A stretch of 64,000 nucleotides of DNA, taken from assembly GCF_014267345.1 (NCBI RefSeq), contig NZ_JACMYD010000003.1, positions 124,001-188,000 of the forward strand. Direction: 5' to 3'. Below are positions 29,258-38,031 of this stretch, one piece after another. The stretch comes from Corynebacterium sp. zg-331 (GTDB lineage: Bacteria; Actinomycetota; Actinomycetes; Mycobacteriales; Mycobacteriaceae). Made by a program: the position numbers and the translations under genes. The stretch's first letter is position 1. Each line of letters starts with the position of its first letter. The notes beneath the pieces are model-generated. The model was given only the letters and a program-made list of their open reading frames with translations, was not told the DNA's origin and did not search any database.

Positions 29258-31120
29258 TTATTCCACGGTGACGGACTTAGCCAGATTGCGCGGTTTGTCG
29301 ATGTCCTCGTTACCGCATTCTTGGGCGATGTAGGCCGCCAGGAATTGCAGGGGCACCGTGGCCAGCAGCGGCTGCATGAGAGTGGAGGCCTCCGGCAGGC
29401 GAATAAGCCAGTTGGCGAAGGGCTCCACGGCGGTGTCCCCATCCTCCGCGATCACGATGGTCTTTGCCCCGCGAGCGCGGATCTCCTGAATATTGGACAC
29501 CACCTTGGAGTGCAGCAGCTTCACCCCCCGGGGGCTGGGCACCACGACCACCACCGGCAAGTCGTCCTCGATGAGCGCGATGGGGCCGTGCTTGAGCTCT
29601 CCGGCGGGAAAGCCCTCGGCGTGAATGTAGGCCAGCTCCTTGAGCTTGAGCGCCCCCTCCAGAGCCACCGGGTACCCCACGCCGCGCCCCAGGAAGAGCA
29701 TGGTGCGTATCGCCCCCAGGGTGCTAGCGATGCCGCGGCACTGCTCCGAGGCGGGAAGCAGCGCCTCAACCTTGGCGGGAATGGCCTCCAGCGCCTCCCA
29801 GATCTCCTTGATCTCGTCCGGATACTTGGTGCCCTTGGCCTGCGCCAGGGCCAGGCCCACGATGTGATTGGCGGCCACCTGGGCCAAAAATGCCTTCGTG
29901 GAGGCCACGCCGATCTCCGGACCGGCGTGGGTGTATAAGACGGCATCGGACTCGCGGGGGATCTGAGAACCATTCGTATTGCACACGGCCAGTACCTTCG
30001 CTCCCTGGGCCTTGGCGTAGCGCACCGCCTCTAGGGTGTCTGCGGTCTCACCGGACTGGGAAACCGCCACCACCAGGGTGCGCGCGCCCAGGACCGGGTC
30101 GCGATAGCGGAACTCGCTGGCCACCTCGATCTGCACCGGGATGCGAACCCAGTGCTCAATGGCATACTTGGCCAATAGGCCGGAGTGATAGGCCGAGCCG
30201 CAGGCCACCACGAAGATCTGATCCACAGCGCGCAACTCCTCATCGGAGAGATTCTGCTCGTCGAGCACGATGCGCCCGTCCTGGAAGTGACCGGCCAGGG
30301 TATCGCGCACGGCGGCGGGCTGCTCGTGGATCTCCTTCATCATAAAGGAGCTGTATCCGCCCTTTTCCGCCGCCTCCAAATCCCAGTCGATAGTAAAGGA
30401 ACGCCCCTGAGCCGCCGAGCCGTCAAAATTAAGAATCTCGTAATCATCCTTGGCGATAATGACCACGTTATCCTGATTGAGCTCCACCGCGTTTTTGGTG
30501 TATTCGATAAAAGCAGCGACATCCGAGCCAAGGAACATCTCCCCCTCACCCACGCCCACGATGAGCGGGGTGGAGCGGCGGGCCGCGATAATCTGATCCG
30601 GGTGATCCGCGTGCAGCACCAACAGGGTAAAGGCACCCTCCAGGCGGCGCAGCACCTTTAACGCGCTGGCCCGAATATCCCCAGCGGTATCCCCCTCGTT
30701 ATAAGCCAGGGCGATGAGATGCGCGGCGGTCTCCGAGTCCGTCTCCGAGGCCATCTCGATTCCCCGCCCCTCAATCTCCTGACGCAGCGGGGCGAAGTTC
30801 TCAATAATCCCGTTGTGAACAATCGCCACCTTCCCGTCATAGGAGAGATGCGGATGCGCATTTTCATCCGTGGGCCGCCCATGGGTGGCCCAGCGCGTGT
30901 GTCCGATGGCGGTGGTACCCGCCATGCCGGACGCACCGATCTTCGCGATTTTATCTTCGAGGTTGGCCAGCTTCCCGGCGCGCTTGGCGCAATGCAGCTC
31001 ACCGGAGTCCGCCACGGCGATCCCCGCCGAGTCATAACCACGATATTCCATGCGCCGCAGCGCATCGAGGGCCACGCCCAGGCCCTGGCGGTTGCCGACG
31101 TATCCTACGATTCCACACAT
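29258..31120 (-). CDS. glmS: Glutamine-fructose-6-phosphate aminotransferase (isomerising)
   Basis: 620 residues. It makes glucosamine-6-phosphate from fructose-6-phosphate and glutamine. The N-terminal glutaminase begins MCGIVGYVG with Cys2 as nucleophile; tandem SIS domains follow (ACGSAYHSG, VAVSQSGETADT, EIGVASTKAF), and the C-terminus ends PRNLAKSVTVE as is usual. glmM, which acts next in the pathway, is encoded 3.4 kb upstream. No glmS ribozyme-like leader is evident in the 180 bases before it. Confidence 0.97.
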   Translation of the reverse strand: MCGIVGYVGNRQGLGVALDALRRMEYRGYDSAGIAVADSGELHCAKRAGKLANLEDKIAKIGASGMAGTTAIGHTRWATHGRPTDENAHPHLSYDGKVAIVHNGIIENFAPLRQEIEGRGIEMASETDSETAAHLIALAYNEGDTAGDIRASALKVLRRLEGAFTLLVLHADHPDQIIAARRSTPLIVGVGEGEMFLGSDVAAFIEYTKNAVELNQDNVVIIAKDDYEILNFDGSAAQGRSFTIDWDLEAAEKGGYSSFMMKEIHEQPAAVRDTLAGHFQDGRIVLDEQNLSDEELRAVDQIFVVACGSAYHSGLLAKYAIEHWVRIPVQIEVASEFRYRDPVLGARTLVVAVSQSGETADTLEAVRYAKAQGAKVLAVCNTNGSQIPRESDAVLYTHAGPEIGVASTKAFLAQVAANHIVGLALAQAKGTKYPDEIKEIWEALEAIPAKVEALLPASEQCRGIASTLGAIRTMLFLGRGVGYPVALEGALKLKELAYIHAEGFPAGELKHGPIALIEDDLPVVVVVPSPRGVKLLHSKVVSNIQEIRARGAKTIVIAEDGDTAVEPFANWLIRLPEASTLMQPLLATVPLQFLAAYIAQECGNEDIDKPRNLAKSVTVE

Positions 31121-31254
31121 AGCCGCCAGGATAGTGTACGGATCAACCAGGCACCATCACATGATGTTTGCACAGTTCAGCGCCCGCCCATCAACACCAA
31201 GTGTCGCACACCACGGCCTCTTGGCTCAGAAGTAGCCCGGCATGTGTCTCTATC

Positions 31255-31297
31255 GTGGGAGCGATCTCCCACAAAGCAAAGCCCCATTTACTATCCT
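31255..31297 (+). promoter_or_regulatory. Inverted repeat and -10 element before the hydrolase-fold gene
   Basis: GTGGGAG-CGAT-CTCCCAC (31255-31272) is a perfect 7-base-arm dyad. TATCCT at 31292-31297 is a good -10 hexamer 6 bases before the GTG start at 31304, implying a leaderless transcript. The dyad falls in the -35 region and may be an operator. Inference from sequence only. Confidence 0.4.
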
Positions 31298-31303
31298 GTA
31301 GGC

Positions 31304-32149
31304 GTGTCTGAGAATCTGAACAAACACCTCTCCAAGCTCTCCAAGCGCGGGCCATACCGCGTGCTCGTGGGCGACCTCGCGTACGCCGGGCTTCCCGGCA
31401 AGGTGTACACCCCCGCCGAGGGTAATGGCATTCCGGCGGTGGCCTTTGGCCACGACTGGTTTACCGGCATCAAGGCGTATCGCGCTACCCTGCGTCACCT
31501 GGCGAGCTGGGGGATCGCCGTGGCCGCTCCGGATACCCAGGCCGGTTTTCGCCCCGATCATCGCAGTTTCGCCGCCGATCTCAACACCTGCATGCAGATC
31601 CTGGCCGGGGTCAAGCTCGGGCACGGCAACGTCACCGTTTCCCCCGGCAAGATCGGCCTGGTGGGCCACGGCATGGGCGCCGGTGCCGCCGTCCTGGCAT
31701 CCACCGGCGAGGAGAAGGTGCGGGCCGTAGCCTGCGCCTATCCCGCTACCACCTCCCCGTCTTCGACCGAGGCTGCCCGGGCGGTCACCGCCCCCGGCCT
31801 GGTCCTTGGCTCGGGCCGCGATAACCTGCTGGAAGCTGGCAATCCGGCACTCCTGGCGCATCATTGGCGGGGCGAGGTGGCATATCGTGAGCTAGAAAAG
31901 GGTACGCAGCACGGTTTTAGCGAGGATACCGTGCGCAAGGTTCTGGTGGGAGCTAGCGGCCCCCAGACCTCCGCGAAAGAGACCGCACGCGGGCTCATCA
32001 CAGGTTTCCTTTTGCATCGCCTCGCGGGGGAAAAGAAATATTCTGGTTTCTCCGCCCCGGAGGCCACCGCCAAGGGAGTTTTATCCTTAGGCGCCGCGGA
32101 TATTGAGGAAAAAGCCTTCAAGCACCGCAAGGTGTCTCTTACTTCCTAA
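31304..32149 (+). CDS. Alpha/beta hydrolase-fold (dienelactone hydrolase-like) protein lacking the nucleophile
   Basis: 281 residues from GTG 31304. The fold pattern is clear: GIPAVAFGHDWFTGIKAYR, WGIAVAAPDTQAG, the elbow KIGLVGHGMGAG and a late GTQHGF. At the elbow, where Ser or Cys should sit in GxSxG, the sequence is G-H-G123-M-G, so the usual nucleophile is missing and the protein is unlikely to be a classical hydrolase. There is no signal peptide. It corresponds by position to Rv3438 of M. tuberculosis (between glmS and the Rv3439c-Rv3440c pair) and is convergent with the three-gene operon that follows. Confidence 0.75.
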   Translation: MSENLNKHLSKLSKRGPYRVLVGDLAYAGLPGKVYTPAEGNGIPAVAFGHDWFTGIKAYRATLRHLASWGIAVAAPDTQAGFRPDHRSFAADLNTCMQILAGVKLGHGNVTVSPGKIGLVGHGMGAGAAVLASTGEEKVRAVACAYPATTSPSSTEAARAVTAPGLVLGSGRDNLLEAGNPALLAHHWRGEVAYRELEKGTQHGFSEDTVRKVLVGASGPQTSAKETARGLITGFLLHRLAGEKKYSGFSAPEATAKGVLSLGAADIEEKAFKHRKVSLTS

Positions 32150-32178
32150 GCATTTTAATCCTTCGCGCCTCGAACCCA

Positions 32179-32436
32179 TCAGTTTCTCTTTAACACCCCC
32201 TGCACCGGCCCGCGTGACGTGCGCTGCCCTGCGGGGGCCAGCGTGGCCCGGGGTCGCTCACCGGTCACCGGGACTCGCTCACCCCAGCGCTGCGTCTCGC
32301 TCCCAGCCTGTCCCTTCGCCTGGCTGCCTTGGCTGCGTTCCATGTCCCGTCGGCTTTGTTCCAGGGCTACCTCAAACTCCAGCATTCTTGTGGCGGCTCG
32401 TTCCCGGAAACGCCGCGCAAACTCCTCAAAATCCAT
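32179..32436 (-). CDS. Small hypothetical protein, third gene of ESX-4-linked operon
   Basis: 85 residues. The N-terminal half is strongly charged and helical (MDFEEFARRFRERAATRMLEF), likely a coiled coil; the C-terminal half is basic, Gln/Gly/Arg-rich and probably disordered. The ATG follows directly on the TAA of the 566-residue gene (TAAATG), so translation is coupled. No family is recognised. Being so tightly linked, it may act with the upstream proteins. Confidence 0.6.
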   Translation of the reverse strand: MDFEEFARRFRERAATRMLEFEVALEQSRRDMERSQGSQAKGQAGSETQRWGERVPVTGERPRATLAPAGQRTSRGPVQGVLKRN

Positions 32437-34137
32437 TTACCACACACCTGCCTTCCGTGCTCCCCCAGGGGATTTTTCGGCCGAAGGATCGCTGCGCTCT
32501 TCCCCCGGTGCAGCGACACCATCCTCCTCGCATTCGGTTTCCCCTTCCTGTGCTTCTGATCCGTTGTCGTTATCCTGATTCTCCGATACTGCGTCGTCCC
32601 TAGGAGACCACTCGGCTCCCTCCATGTGGGCTAACTTCTCCGCCGGTGGTTCCGGCTCCGGCACCGAAGCTAGATCCTCGATCGTTACCGCCGTCGGTTC
32701 CGGAGGGGCCGATGGGCACTCCTCCGATGGATTTTCCATCTTTTCCGGTGGCGACGGGCATTCCTTTTCCTCGCCCGTGCTCTCATCCGTCATAGGCGGT
32801 GTGGTTTCTGCACACGGCTCCGCTGGCAGCTGAGACTGATCGCAGGCATGCTCGCAAGAGGAGGCATCCCCGGCGCCCGCAATATCCACCTCCACCATAG
32901 AATCAAGGAAGGCATGAGCCGCTTGACTGACCTCCTCGGACACCTGGTGCGCCACCTCTAGGCCATACTTCACCACGTCGATACCGGCTTCTATTCCTAC
33001 AGCCGCAACCTGGGTCACCGCACAGTTCATCGACTCGCTGGCCTCGGGCGCACCAGTACAAGTACCTTCCCCGCCCTGAGTCCCAACGCTGGCGGAAGAC
33101 ATCCCCGATCCCGATGGCGGCTGTACCGGTGTTTCCTGCGGACCTAGGCACTGCTGTATCACCTGCGTTTGCACCGCCGATACCACCGCCCCACCCCATG
33201 CCCGCGCCTCCTTATCTACGGAAACAGGAGATTCCTGCCGAGGCACCGAAGCAGGCTTATGGTCCAGCGAGGCTGCTTCAGTGCCCACTGCTTCGACGGG
33301 CTGCGAAGGCATCGGCGCCACCTCCGTGCGCTCCACGGCAGGCGCCGGAGACTGGGCTACCACGGGATCGGGCGTATCGGCCGCCGCAGGAGCGGTCGCC
33401 GCGGAAGTCGCTCCCTCCGGCACAGGATCTTTCGGACCACCGCACACATGCCCCTGCGAGGTGGCCTGGGTACCAGAAGACCCACACGACGCAACTGCTT
33501 CCCAAGGCTGTCTCGGTTGCTCCCCCTCGCACACCACCACGGCCCGTCGCTCCAGTTCCTCCATACACCCGCGCACGGCCTGATCTCGCTCCTGGCACAC
33601 CTGCGTAATATTCTGCGCCGCTTGATCCACCAGCGTGGCAGCCGCGCCAAGGGCGCAGTGAAAAGACTCGTGATGCTCGGGGCTCGCCTGAGGATCCACG
33701 CAGCGCAGATGCTCGCTGAGCACCGAGACGGACTGGGTGAGCGCGGCAAGGATCTCCGTCACGGCGGTATCGGAAGTACGCGCGATATCGTTGAGCGCAT
33801 CTGCCGCCGGAACCGTACACTCATCAAGGTCTTTCGCCTCGCCACGGTTTTTCCACCAGCCCTGGATTCCCTCCGCCACGACGTCGCCAATTACCCCCAG
33901 GGCAAGGTGCTTGAGCAACTGCAACAACCCACCAAGCCACCCCTTACTCAGGCCTGCCGTATCAGTGGCACCCACCGCCAGGGTCATGTGGTGGGAAATC
34001 TCCTGCGGGTTAAGCCCCGCGATACCGTCCACGGTGCGGTGCAATTCCCCCACCGCCATCGCAGGCCCCGCATAGCGGCCCCGCGCCGCGGCCCGAAGCT
34101 CGGCCACGGCATCGCCGTACTTCTGAACGCTAGTCAT
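32437..34137 (-). CDS. Large Ala/Pro-rich, cysteine-bearing protein next to the ESX-4 locus (possible T7SS client)
   Basis: 566 residues of unknown function. Residues 1-205 are helical: an Esx/EspA-like stretch (MTSVQKYGDAVAELRAAARG), an amphipathic or hydrophobic helix at 66-95 (GWLGGLLQLLKHLALGVIGD, then EGIQGWW) and a further helical block. Residues 205-390 are a Pro/Ala/Ser/Thr/Val linker. A short helical island follows (IEAGIDVVKYGLEVAHQVSE), then an acidic, Glu/Pro/Ser-rich tail. About 17 cysteines are spread through it, unusual for a cytosolic actinobacterial protein. There is no Sec signal. It overlaps the 99-residue gene by 4 bases. By position and composition it matches my memory of Rv3439c (Ala/Pro-rich, next to glmM). 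Type VII export is inference. Confidence 0.7.
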   Translation of the reverse strand: MTSVQKYGDAVAELRAAARGRYAGPAMAVGELHRTVDGIAGLNPQEISHHMTLAVGATDTAGLSKGWLGGLLQLLKHLALGVIGDVVAEGIQGWWKNRGEAKDLDECTVPAADALNDIARTSDTAVTEILAALTQSVSVLSEHLRCVDPQASPEHHESFHCALGAAATLVDQAAQNITQVCQERDQAVRGCMEELERRAVVVCEGEQPRQPWEAVASCGSSGTQATSQGHVCGGPKDPVPEGATSAATAPAAADTPDPVVAQSPAPAVERTEVAPMPSQPVEAVGTEAASLDHKPASVPRQESPVSVDKEARAWGGAVVSAVQTQVIQQCLGPQETPVQPPSGSGMSSASVGTQGGEGTCTGAPEASESMNCAVTQVAAVGIEAGIDVVKYGLEVAHQVSEEVSQAAHAFLDSMVEVDIAGAGDASSCEHACDQSQLPAEPCAETTPPMTDESTGEEKECPSPPEKMENPSEECPSAPPEPTAVTIEDLASVPEPEPPAEKLAHMEGAEWSPRDDAVSENQDNDNGSEAQEGETECEEDGVAAPGEERSDPSAEKSPGGARKAGVW

Positions 34138-34433
34138 CCGCGCCGCTCCAGGTCGCGCGCATGATCACGATCCGCGCCATCCACGCGGTCAATATCACGC
34201 AGGATCCCCCGCAACACCTGAGAAAGACGCCTCATTCTCTCCATCTCCGCCGCGTGCATACGTAGATACAGGGTGGAAAGCCGCTTCCCATGCTCAGGAA
34301 AACCCTGCCCCGTAGCGTACGGTGACAAGGAGGGCGGAGACGCCCCGTGTGCGCCCATGCGCTCCTCTAATTCCTCAAGGCCCCGTCGCACCATGCTGCG
34401 GATGACTTCCGGGGCGATAGAGATGTTCTCCAC
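34134..34433 (-). CDS. Small helical protein, first gene of ESX-4-linked operon (EspC/Esx-like)
   Basis: 99 residues beginning MENISIAPEVIRSMVRRGLE. It shows two helical segments separated by a Gly/Pro turn region (GASPPSLSPYATGQGFPEHG), with a C-terminal helix LYLRMHAAEMERMRRLSQV and the end DIDRVDGADRDHARDLERRG. The size and helix-turn-helix plan resemble EspC or Esx-type partners encoded with larger T7SS substrates, though no WxG motif is seen. It precedes the 566-residue gene with a 4-base overlap and lies 117 bases downstream of glmM. It corresponds by position to Rv3440c. Confidence 0.6.
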   Translation of the reverse strand: MENISIAPEVIRSMVRRGLEELEERMGAHGASPPSLSPYATGQGFPEHGKRLSTLYLRMHAAEMERMRRLSQVLRGILRDIDRVDGADRDHARDLERRG

Positions 34434-34550
34434 GCCAACCCCCTTGTGCCGGCATCGCCTCTGCGATGCGAGTCAAAATAAATCCTCTCCCTATTCTTTG
34501 ACTCCATCCGGTGCCACCGAGGTTCCCCCGCAGGCGAAAATACCGAGAAA

Positions 34551-35894
34551 CTACACTGCTGCCACCACCGCAGCGAGCTTGCCCGCCACCCGGCGCGCTT
34601 GTTCCTCCTCCGCGGCCTCCACCATCACGCGGAAGAGCTCCTCCGTGCCCGAGGGGCGCAACAGCACCCGCCCGGTCTCGCCCAACTCCGCCTCTGCTTC
34701 CTCAATGGCCTTCGCCACCTGGGAGCTATGGGCAATACTATTTTTATCCGACACTGGAACGTTGATGAGAACCTGAGGTAGAACCGTCATGACGTCGGCA
34801 AGTGCGGACAGCGTCTTACTGGTTTCCGCCATCCGCGCCATCAGGCTCAGACCGGTCAAGACACCATCACCCGTCGTGCCGTACTCGGGGATGATGATGT
34901 GACCGGACTGCTCCCCGCCCAGACTCAAGCCCGAGGCATTGATCTCCTCCAGCACGTAGCGATCCCCCACCTTCGTGGGTACCACAGTAATCCCCTGTTC
35001 CTCCATCGCGAGACGCAATCCGAGGTTGCTCATCACGGTAGCCACGAGCGTGTTTTTCTTCAGCTCGTTATTATCCTTCATGGCCACCGCCAGGATCGCC
35101 ATAATCTGATCGCCATCAACCACTCGCCCCTGCGCGTCCACCGCGAGGCATCGATCCGCGTCACCATCATGCGCCAGCCCCAGATCGGCACCGTGCTCGA
35201 GCACCGCGCGTTGCGTCTGCTCAATGTGGGTGGAACCGCACTGATCATTGATGTTGTAAGCATTCGGTTCGTGATGGATGGCGATCACCTCGGCCCCCGC
35301 GCGACGATATGCCTCCAGGGCAATCTCCGAGGCCGCACCATTGGCGGCATCGACAACCACCCGCAGCCCCGTCAGATCCGCCTTGACTGCCTCCTTAAGG
35401 TGCGCCAGGTAGCGCTCGTGGGCATCCGTCGCCTCCTCGATGACCCGGCCCACCCCGTGTCCGGTGGGGCCTTCCTCCTCCAATTGCGCCATCACGGCCT
35501 CGATCTCATCCTCCACCGTGTCGGGGAGCTTGCGGCCGCCGGCGGAGAAAAACTTGATCCCATTATCCGGCATGGGGTTGTGCGAGGCGGAAATCATCAC
35601 GCCCATATCCGCGCCATAATCATCGGTCAAAAAGGCTACGGCGGGCGTGGGCAGCACCCCCACCCGCAACACATCGACCCCCCGCGAGGCCATACCCGCC
35701 GCCAAGGCCGCCGCCAGCATCTCTCCGGACACCCGCGGATCGCGACCGACAATAGCGGTAGGGCGACGCTTGGAGGACTGATTTTCGGCCGTGAGCACCT
35801 GAGCTGCCGCCGCTCCCAACCGTAACGCCAGCGAGGCTGTGAGGGTCTTATTCGCTAATCCGCGCACGCCATCAGTACCAAAAAGTCGAGTCAT
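34551..35894 (-). CDS. glmM: Phosphoglucosamine mutase
   Basis: 447 residues from ATG 35894 ([16 protein letters not shown]); ATG 35903 is 9 bases further upstream. It interconverts glucosamine-6-phosphate and glucosamine-1-phosphate for UDP-GlcNAc. The phosphoserine loop is in [13 protein letters not shown] near residue 100, the metal site in DGDADR and the substrate loop in GGEQSGHII. It lies downstream of rpsI-rplM and upstream of the three-gene operon. Confidence 0.97.
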   Translation of the reverse strand: MTRLFGTDGVRGLANKTLTASLALRLGAAAAQVLTAENQSSKRRPTAIVGRDPRVSGEMLAAALAAGMASRGVDVLRVGVLPTPAVAFLTDDYGADMGVMISASHNPMPDNGIKFFSAGGRKLPDTVEDEIEAVMAQLEEEGPTGHGVGRVIEEATDAHERYLAHLKEAVKADLTGLRVVVDAANGAASEIALEAYRRAGAEVIAIHHEPNAYNINDQCGSTHIEQTQRAVLEHGADLGLAHDGDADRCLAVDAQGRVVDGDQIMAILAVAMKDNNELKKNTLVATVMSNLGLRLAMEEQGITVVPTKVGDRYVLEEINASGLSLGGEQSGHIIIPEYGTTGDGVLTGLSLMARMAETSKTLSALADVMTVLPQVLINVPVSDKNSIAHSSQVAKAIEEAEAELGETGRVLLRPSGTEELFRVMVEAAEEEQARRVAGKLAAVVAAV

Positions 35895-35951
35895 ACGTTC
35901 CATTATGCCCGGCGGTTCCCCCGCAACCGTTCACTGCCCCACAACGGCAAA

Positions 35952-35979
35952 CGCCGCCCCCGCATGCACGGGAGCGGCG
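35952..35979 (-). terminator. Terminator after rpsI
   Basis: CGCCGC-C-CCCG and CGGG-A-GCGGCG form a stem with one mismatch around the loop CATGCA, 15 bases after the rpsI stop. On the minus strand TTTG follows. It should separate rplM-rpsI from glmM. Confidence 0.6.
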
Positions 35980-35994
35980 CACCAGCGCGGAAAA

Positions 35995-36531
35995 TCAACG
36001 CTTGGAGTACTGCGGAGCACGGCGGGCCTTGTGCAGACCAGCCTTCTTGCGCTCAACGGCACGAGCGTCACGGGTAAGGAAGCCAGCCTTCTTCAGGGCT
36101 GCACGATCCGCCGGCGCATAGGCGTTGAGAGCACGGGCGATCGCCAGGCGGAAGGCACCGGCCTGGCCCGTGGGGCCGCCGCCCTTCAGATTCGCCTGAA
36201 TGTCGAACTGCCCCTCACGATCCAGCAGCACCAACGGGGACTTGACCGTCTGCTGGTGAATCTTGTTCGGGAAGTAATCCTCCAGGGTGCGGCCATTGCA
36301 CACAAACTGGCCGGACCCCGGTACCAGGCGCACACGCACGATGGCGCGCTTACGACGGCCCACGGTTTGGATCGGGCCCTCGACACCGGCCTGCTCAGTC
36401 TCGACCTCCACCTCGGTCTCGGCGATCACGTGATCGCCGATGGTGTTGGTGAACTCTTCGGCGGCAGCCGCGGCAACCAAATCCTCGGCGTCTGCGACGT
36501 TATTCTCGATGTTATTGTTCAGCTCGGTCAC
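35995..36531 (-). CDS. rpsI: 30S ribosomal protein S9
   Basis: 178 residues. The S9 core starts at [20 protein letters not shown] near residue 57 and ends with RRAPQYSKR, the tail that reaches the P-site tRNA. About 55 acidic N-terminal residues precede the core, common in corynebacteria. GTG 36531 overlaps the rplM stop by 4 bases. Confidence 0.97.
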   Translation of the reverse strand: MTELNNNIENNVADAEDLVAAAAAEEFTNTIGDHVIAETEVEVETEQAGVEGPIQTVGRRKRAIVRVRLVPGSGQFVCNGRTLEDYFPNKIHQQTVKSPLVLLDREGQFDIQANLKGGGPTGQAGAFRLAIARALNAYAPADRAALKKAGFLTRDARAVERKKAGLHKARRAPQYSKR

Positions 36532-36971
36532 TGTGCCACCACCTTGATCTCGTAGTTCTCCGGCTTCTGGCCAGCGTGCGGGTGCTCAGCACCGGCGTAA
36601 ACGTGCAGCTTCTTGATCGAAGCGTGAGACAGCTTGTTGTGCGGCATCATGCCCCGGATGGACTCTTCCACGGTGCGCGCCGGGTGATCGGCAAGGGCGC
36701 GACCCAAGGTCATGGTCTTCAAACCACCCGGGTAGCCCGAGTGACGGTAACGCATCTCACGCTCACACTTGTTGGAGCTCACGGCAACCTTGTCCGCGTT
36801 GATGATGATGACGTGATCGCCGCAATCAACATTGGGGGCAAACTGGGGCTTGCCCTTACCACGCAGCAAGTTCGCGGCGTGCGTGGCAAGGCGACCCAGA
36901 ACCACATCAGTGGCGTCGATAACATACCACTTGCGGGTAATGTCACCGCTCTTCGGGTGATAAGTAGACAC
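36528..36971 (-). CDS. rplM: 50S ribosomal protein L13
   Basis: 147 residues, complete. It has [25 protein letters not shown], the VNCGDHV-type segment ([15 protein letters not shown]), and the C-terminal [22 protein letters not shown]. It is the first gene of rplM-rpsI, with a clear promoter upstream and a 5' leader of about 120 bases. The ESX genes lie on its upstream side. Confidence 0.98.
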   Translation of the reverse strand: MSTYHPKSGDITRKWYVIDATDVVLGRLATHAANLLRGKGKPQFAPNVDCGDHVIIINADKVAVSSNKCEREMRYRHSGYPGGLKTMTLGRALADHPARTVEESIRGMMPHNKLSHASIKKLHVYAGAEHPHAGQKPENYEIKVVAQ

Positions 36972-37093
36972 TTAGGTGACTCCTTGACGGTCTATCTTTA
37001 AGAACTGCCGGCCAGTGAGTGTGCCTCATCACGATCACGGCGGCCGGTGGGGACCCGAGATCAAGCACAGAATGCAGGGCACACAATCAAGCG

Positions 37094-37121
37094 ATTATAT
37101 GTTGTCTCTAGCAAACGGCAA
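37094..37121 (-). promoter_or_regulatory. rplM promoter
   Basis: On the minus strand TTGCCG (37116-37121) and a perfect TATAAT (37094-37099) are 16 bases apart. Transcription would begin near 37087, leaving a leader of about 115 bases before the rplM ATG. The region 36972-37240 has no other gene; the leader could hold an L13 autoregulatory structure, but I cannot fold it here. Confidence 0.7.
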
Positions 37122-37240
37122 AACCACGATGATAGGAGCGCTACCCCACCGCGCCCGTGCCTGTCCTGCGATGACATGCACTCCCATCATCGTGATACTT
37201 GACGGCGCCCTGTTGCACCGTTGCTTACGTCCCCCGGGAT

Positions 37241-37528
37241 TTAGCCCCAGGAGGCCGCCGCCGCGCGATTCACGTCCGCCATGCGATCATTGCCTTGGGA
37301 GACCGTGCGCGCGATGGTACCGAGTATCTGGTTGAGATCCTCGGCCGAGCGATCCCACTTTTCCTGGGCCGCCTGATAGGCCACCGCCGACTCGCCTTCC
37401 CACGCGGCCACCATCGGTTGCAGTAGCGCCTTCAGTTCCCCCAGCAGGGCGTTGATCCTGCCCGAGGTGGCGTGAATATCACCAGCGGCAGCCTCAATAG
37501 CCCCAAAAGAATACTTAATATGATCCAT
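37241..37528 (-). CDS. esxT: WXG100 protein, ESAT-6-like (EsxT position)
   Basis: 95 residues from ATG 37528 (MDHIKYSFGAIEAAAGDIHA); the ATG 3 bases earlier is too close to the GGGGG ribosome site. Helix-WxG-helix plan with AAWEGESAVAYQ in the middle. Secreted as a heterodimer with the partner encoded 50 bases upstream. The gene order (rplM, then this, then the next WXG100 gene, then the Rv3446c-like gene) matches esxT of ESX-4. Confidence 0.88.
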   Translation of the reverse strand: MDHIKYSFGAIEAAAGDIHATSGRINALLGELKALLQPMVAAWEGESAVAYQAAQEKWDRSAEDLNQILGTIARTVSQGNDRMADVNRAAAASWG

Positions 37529-37578
37529 CATGTACCCCCTTCTTTAATCTTTTTTCGCATCGCTTCTTCGCGGAATGC

Positions 37579-37893
37579 CTACAAGGCAAGACCGCCACCC
37601 ACGGAGCTCAGAGCCTGAGCATTGTTGGCCTCCATATCCTCAAAGTGATGCGCATTCGAGCGGATATTCTCACTGATGGAGGCGAGGGCCTCTCGTAGTT
37701 CCCGAGCCGAGGTGTTCCATCGCTCCATGAGGTTATCGAAGCTGACCTGAGCGCTACCCGCCCAGGAGCCGCGAACCCCATCGACCACCCCCTGCAATCT
37801 AGTCAGTTCGGACTGCACCTGGCCGTTCGTGTCATCCACGCGACCTGCGGTGGCGATCATGACGTCGGCTTCTGTCCTGAGCATCCCTGACAT
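37579..37893 (-). CDS. esxU: WXG100 protein, CFP-10-like (EsxU position)
   Basis: 104 residues from ATG 37893 with AAAGGAGG as ribosome site; the open frame continues upstream without one. The plan is helix, WxG turn (GSWAGSAQVSFDNL), helix, and a flexible C-terminus (ALSSVGGGLAL) that in CFP-10 proteins carries the signal read by EccC. I do not see a perfect YxxxD/E export motif in the tail. Partner of the protein encoded immediately downstream. Confidence 0.88.
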   Translation of the reverse strand: MSGMLRTEADVMIATAGRVDDTNGQVQSELTRLQGVVDGVRGSWAGSAQVSFDNLMERWNTSARELREALASISENIRSNAHHFEDMEANNAQALSSVGGGLAL

Positions 37894-38031
37894 CGCTACC
37901 CCTCCTTTACATAAACAAAACAGATGGTGAATGGTCGGGAAGCCCCACCGCAGTGGAACCTCCCACTTATCTTTGACTTCCCCACTCCCTCGCTGGTTCC
38001 CGCCCACGGGATATTTCCCCGCACCACCCCC

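Noticed and set aside
31121-31303. glmS ribozyme leader
   Set aside because: The glmS 5' region is short and lacks the conserved core; such ribozymes are mainly in Firmicutes.
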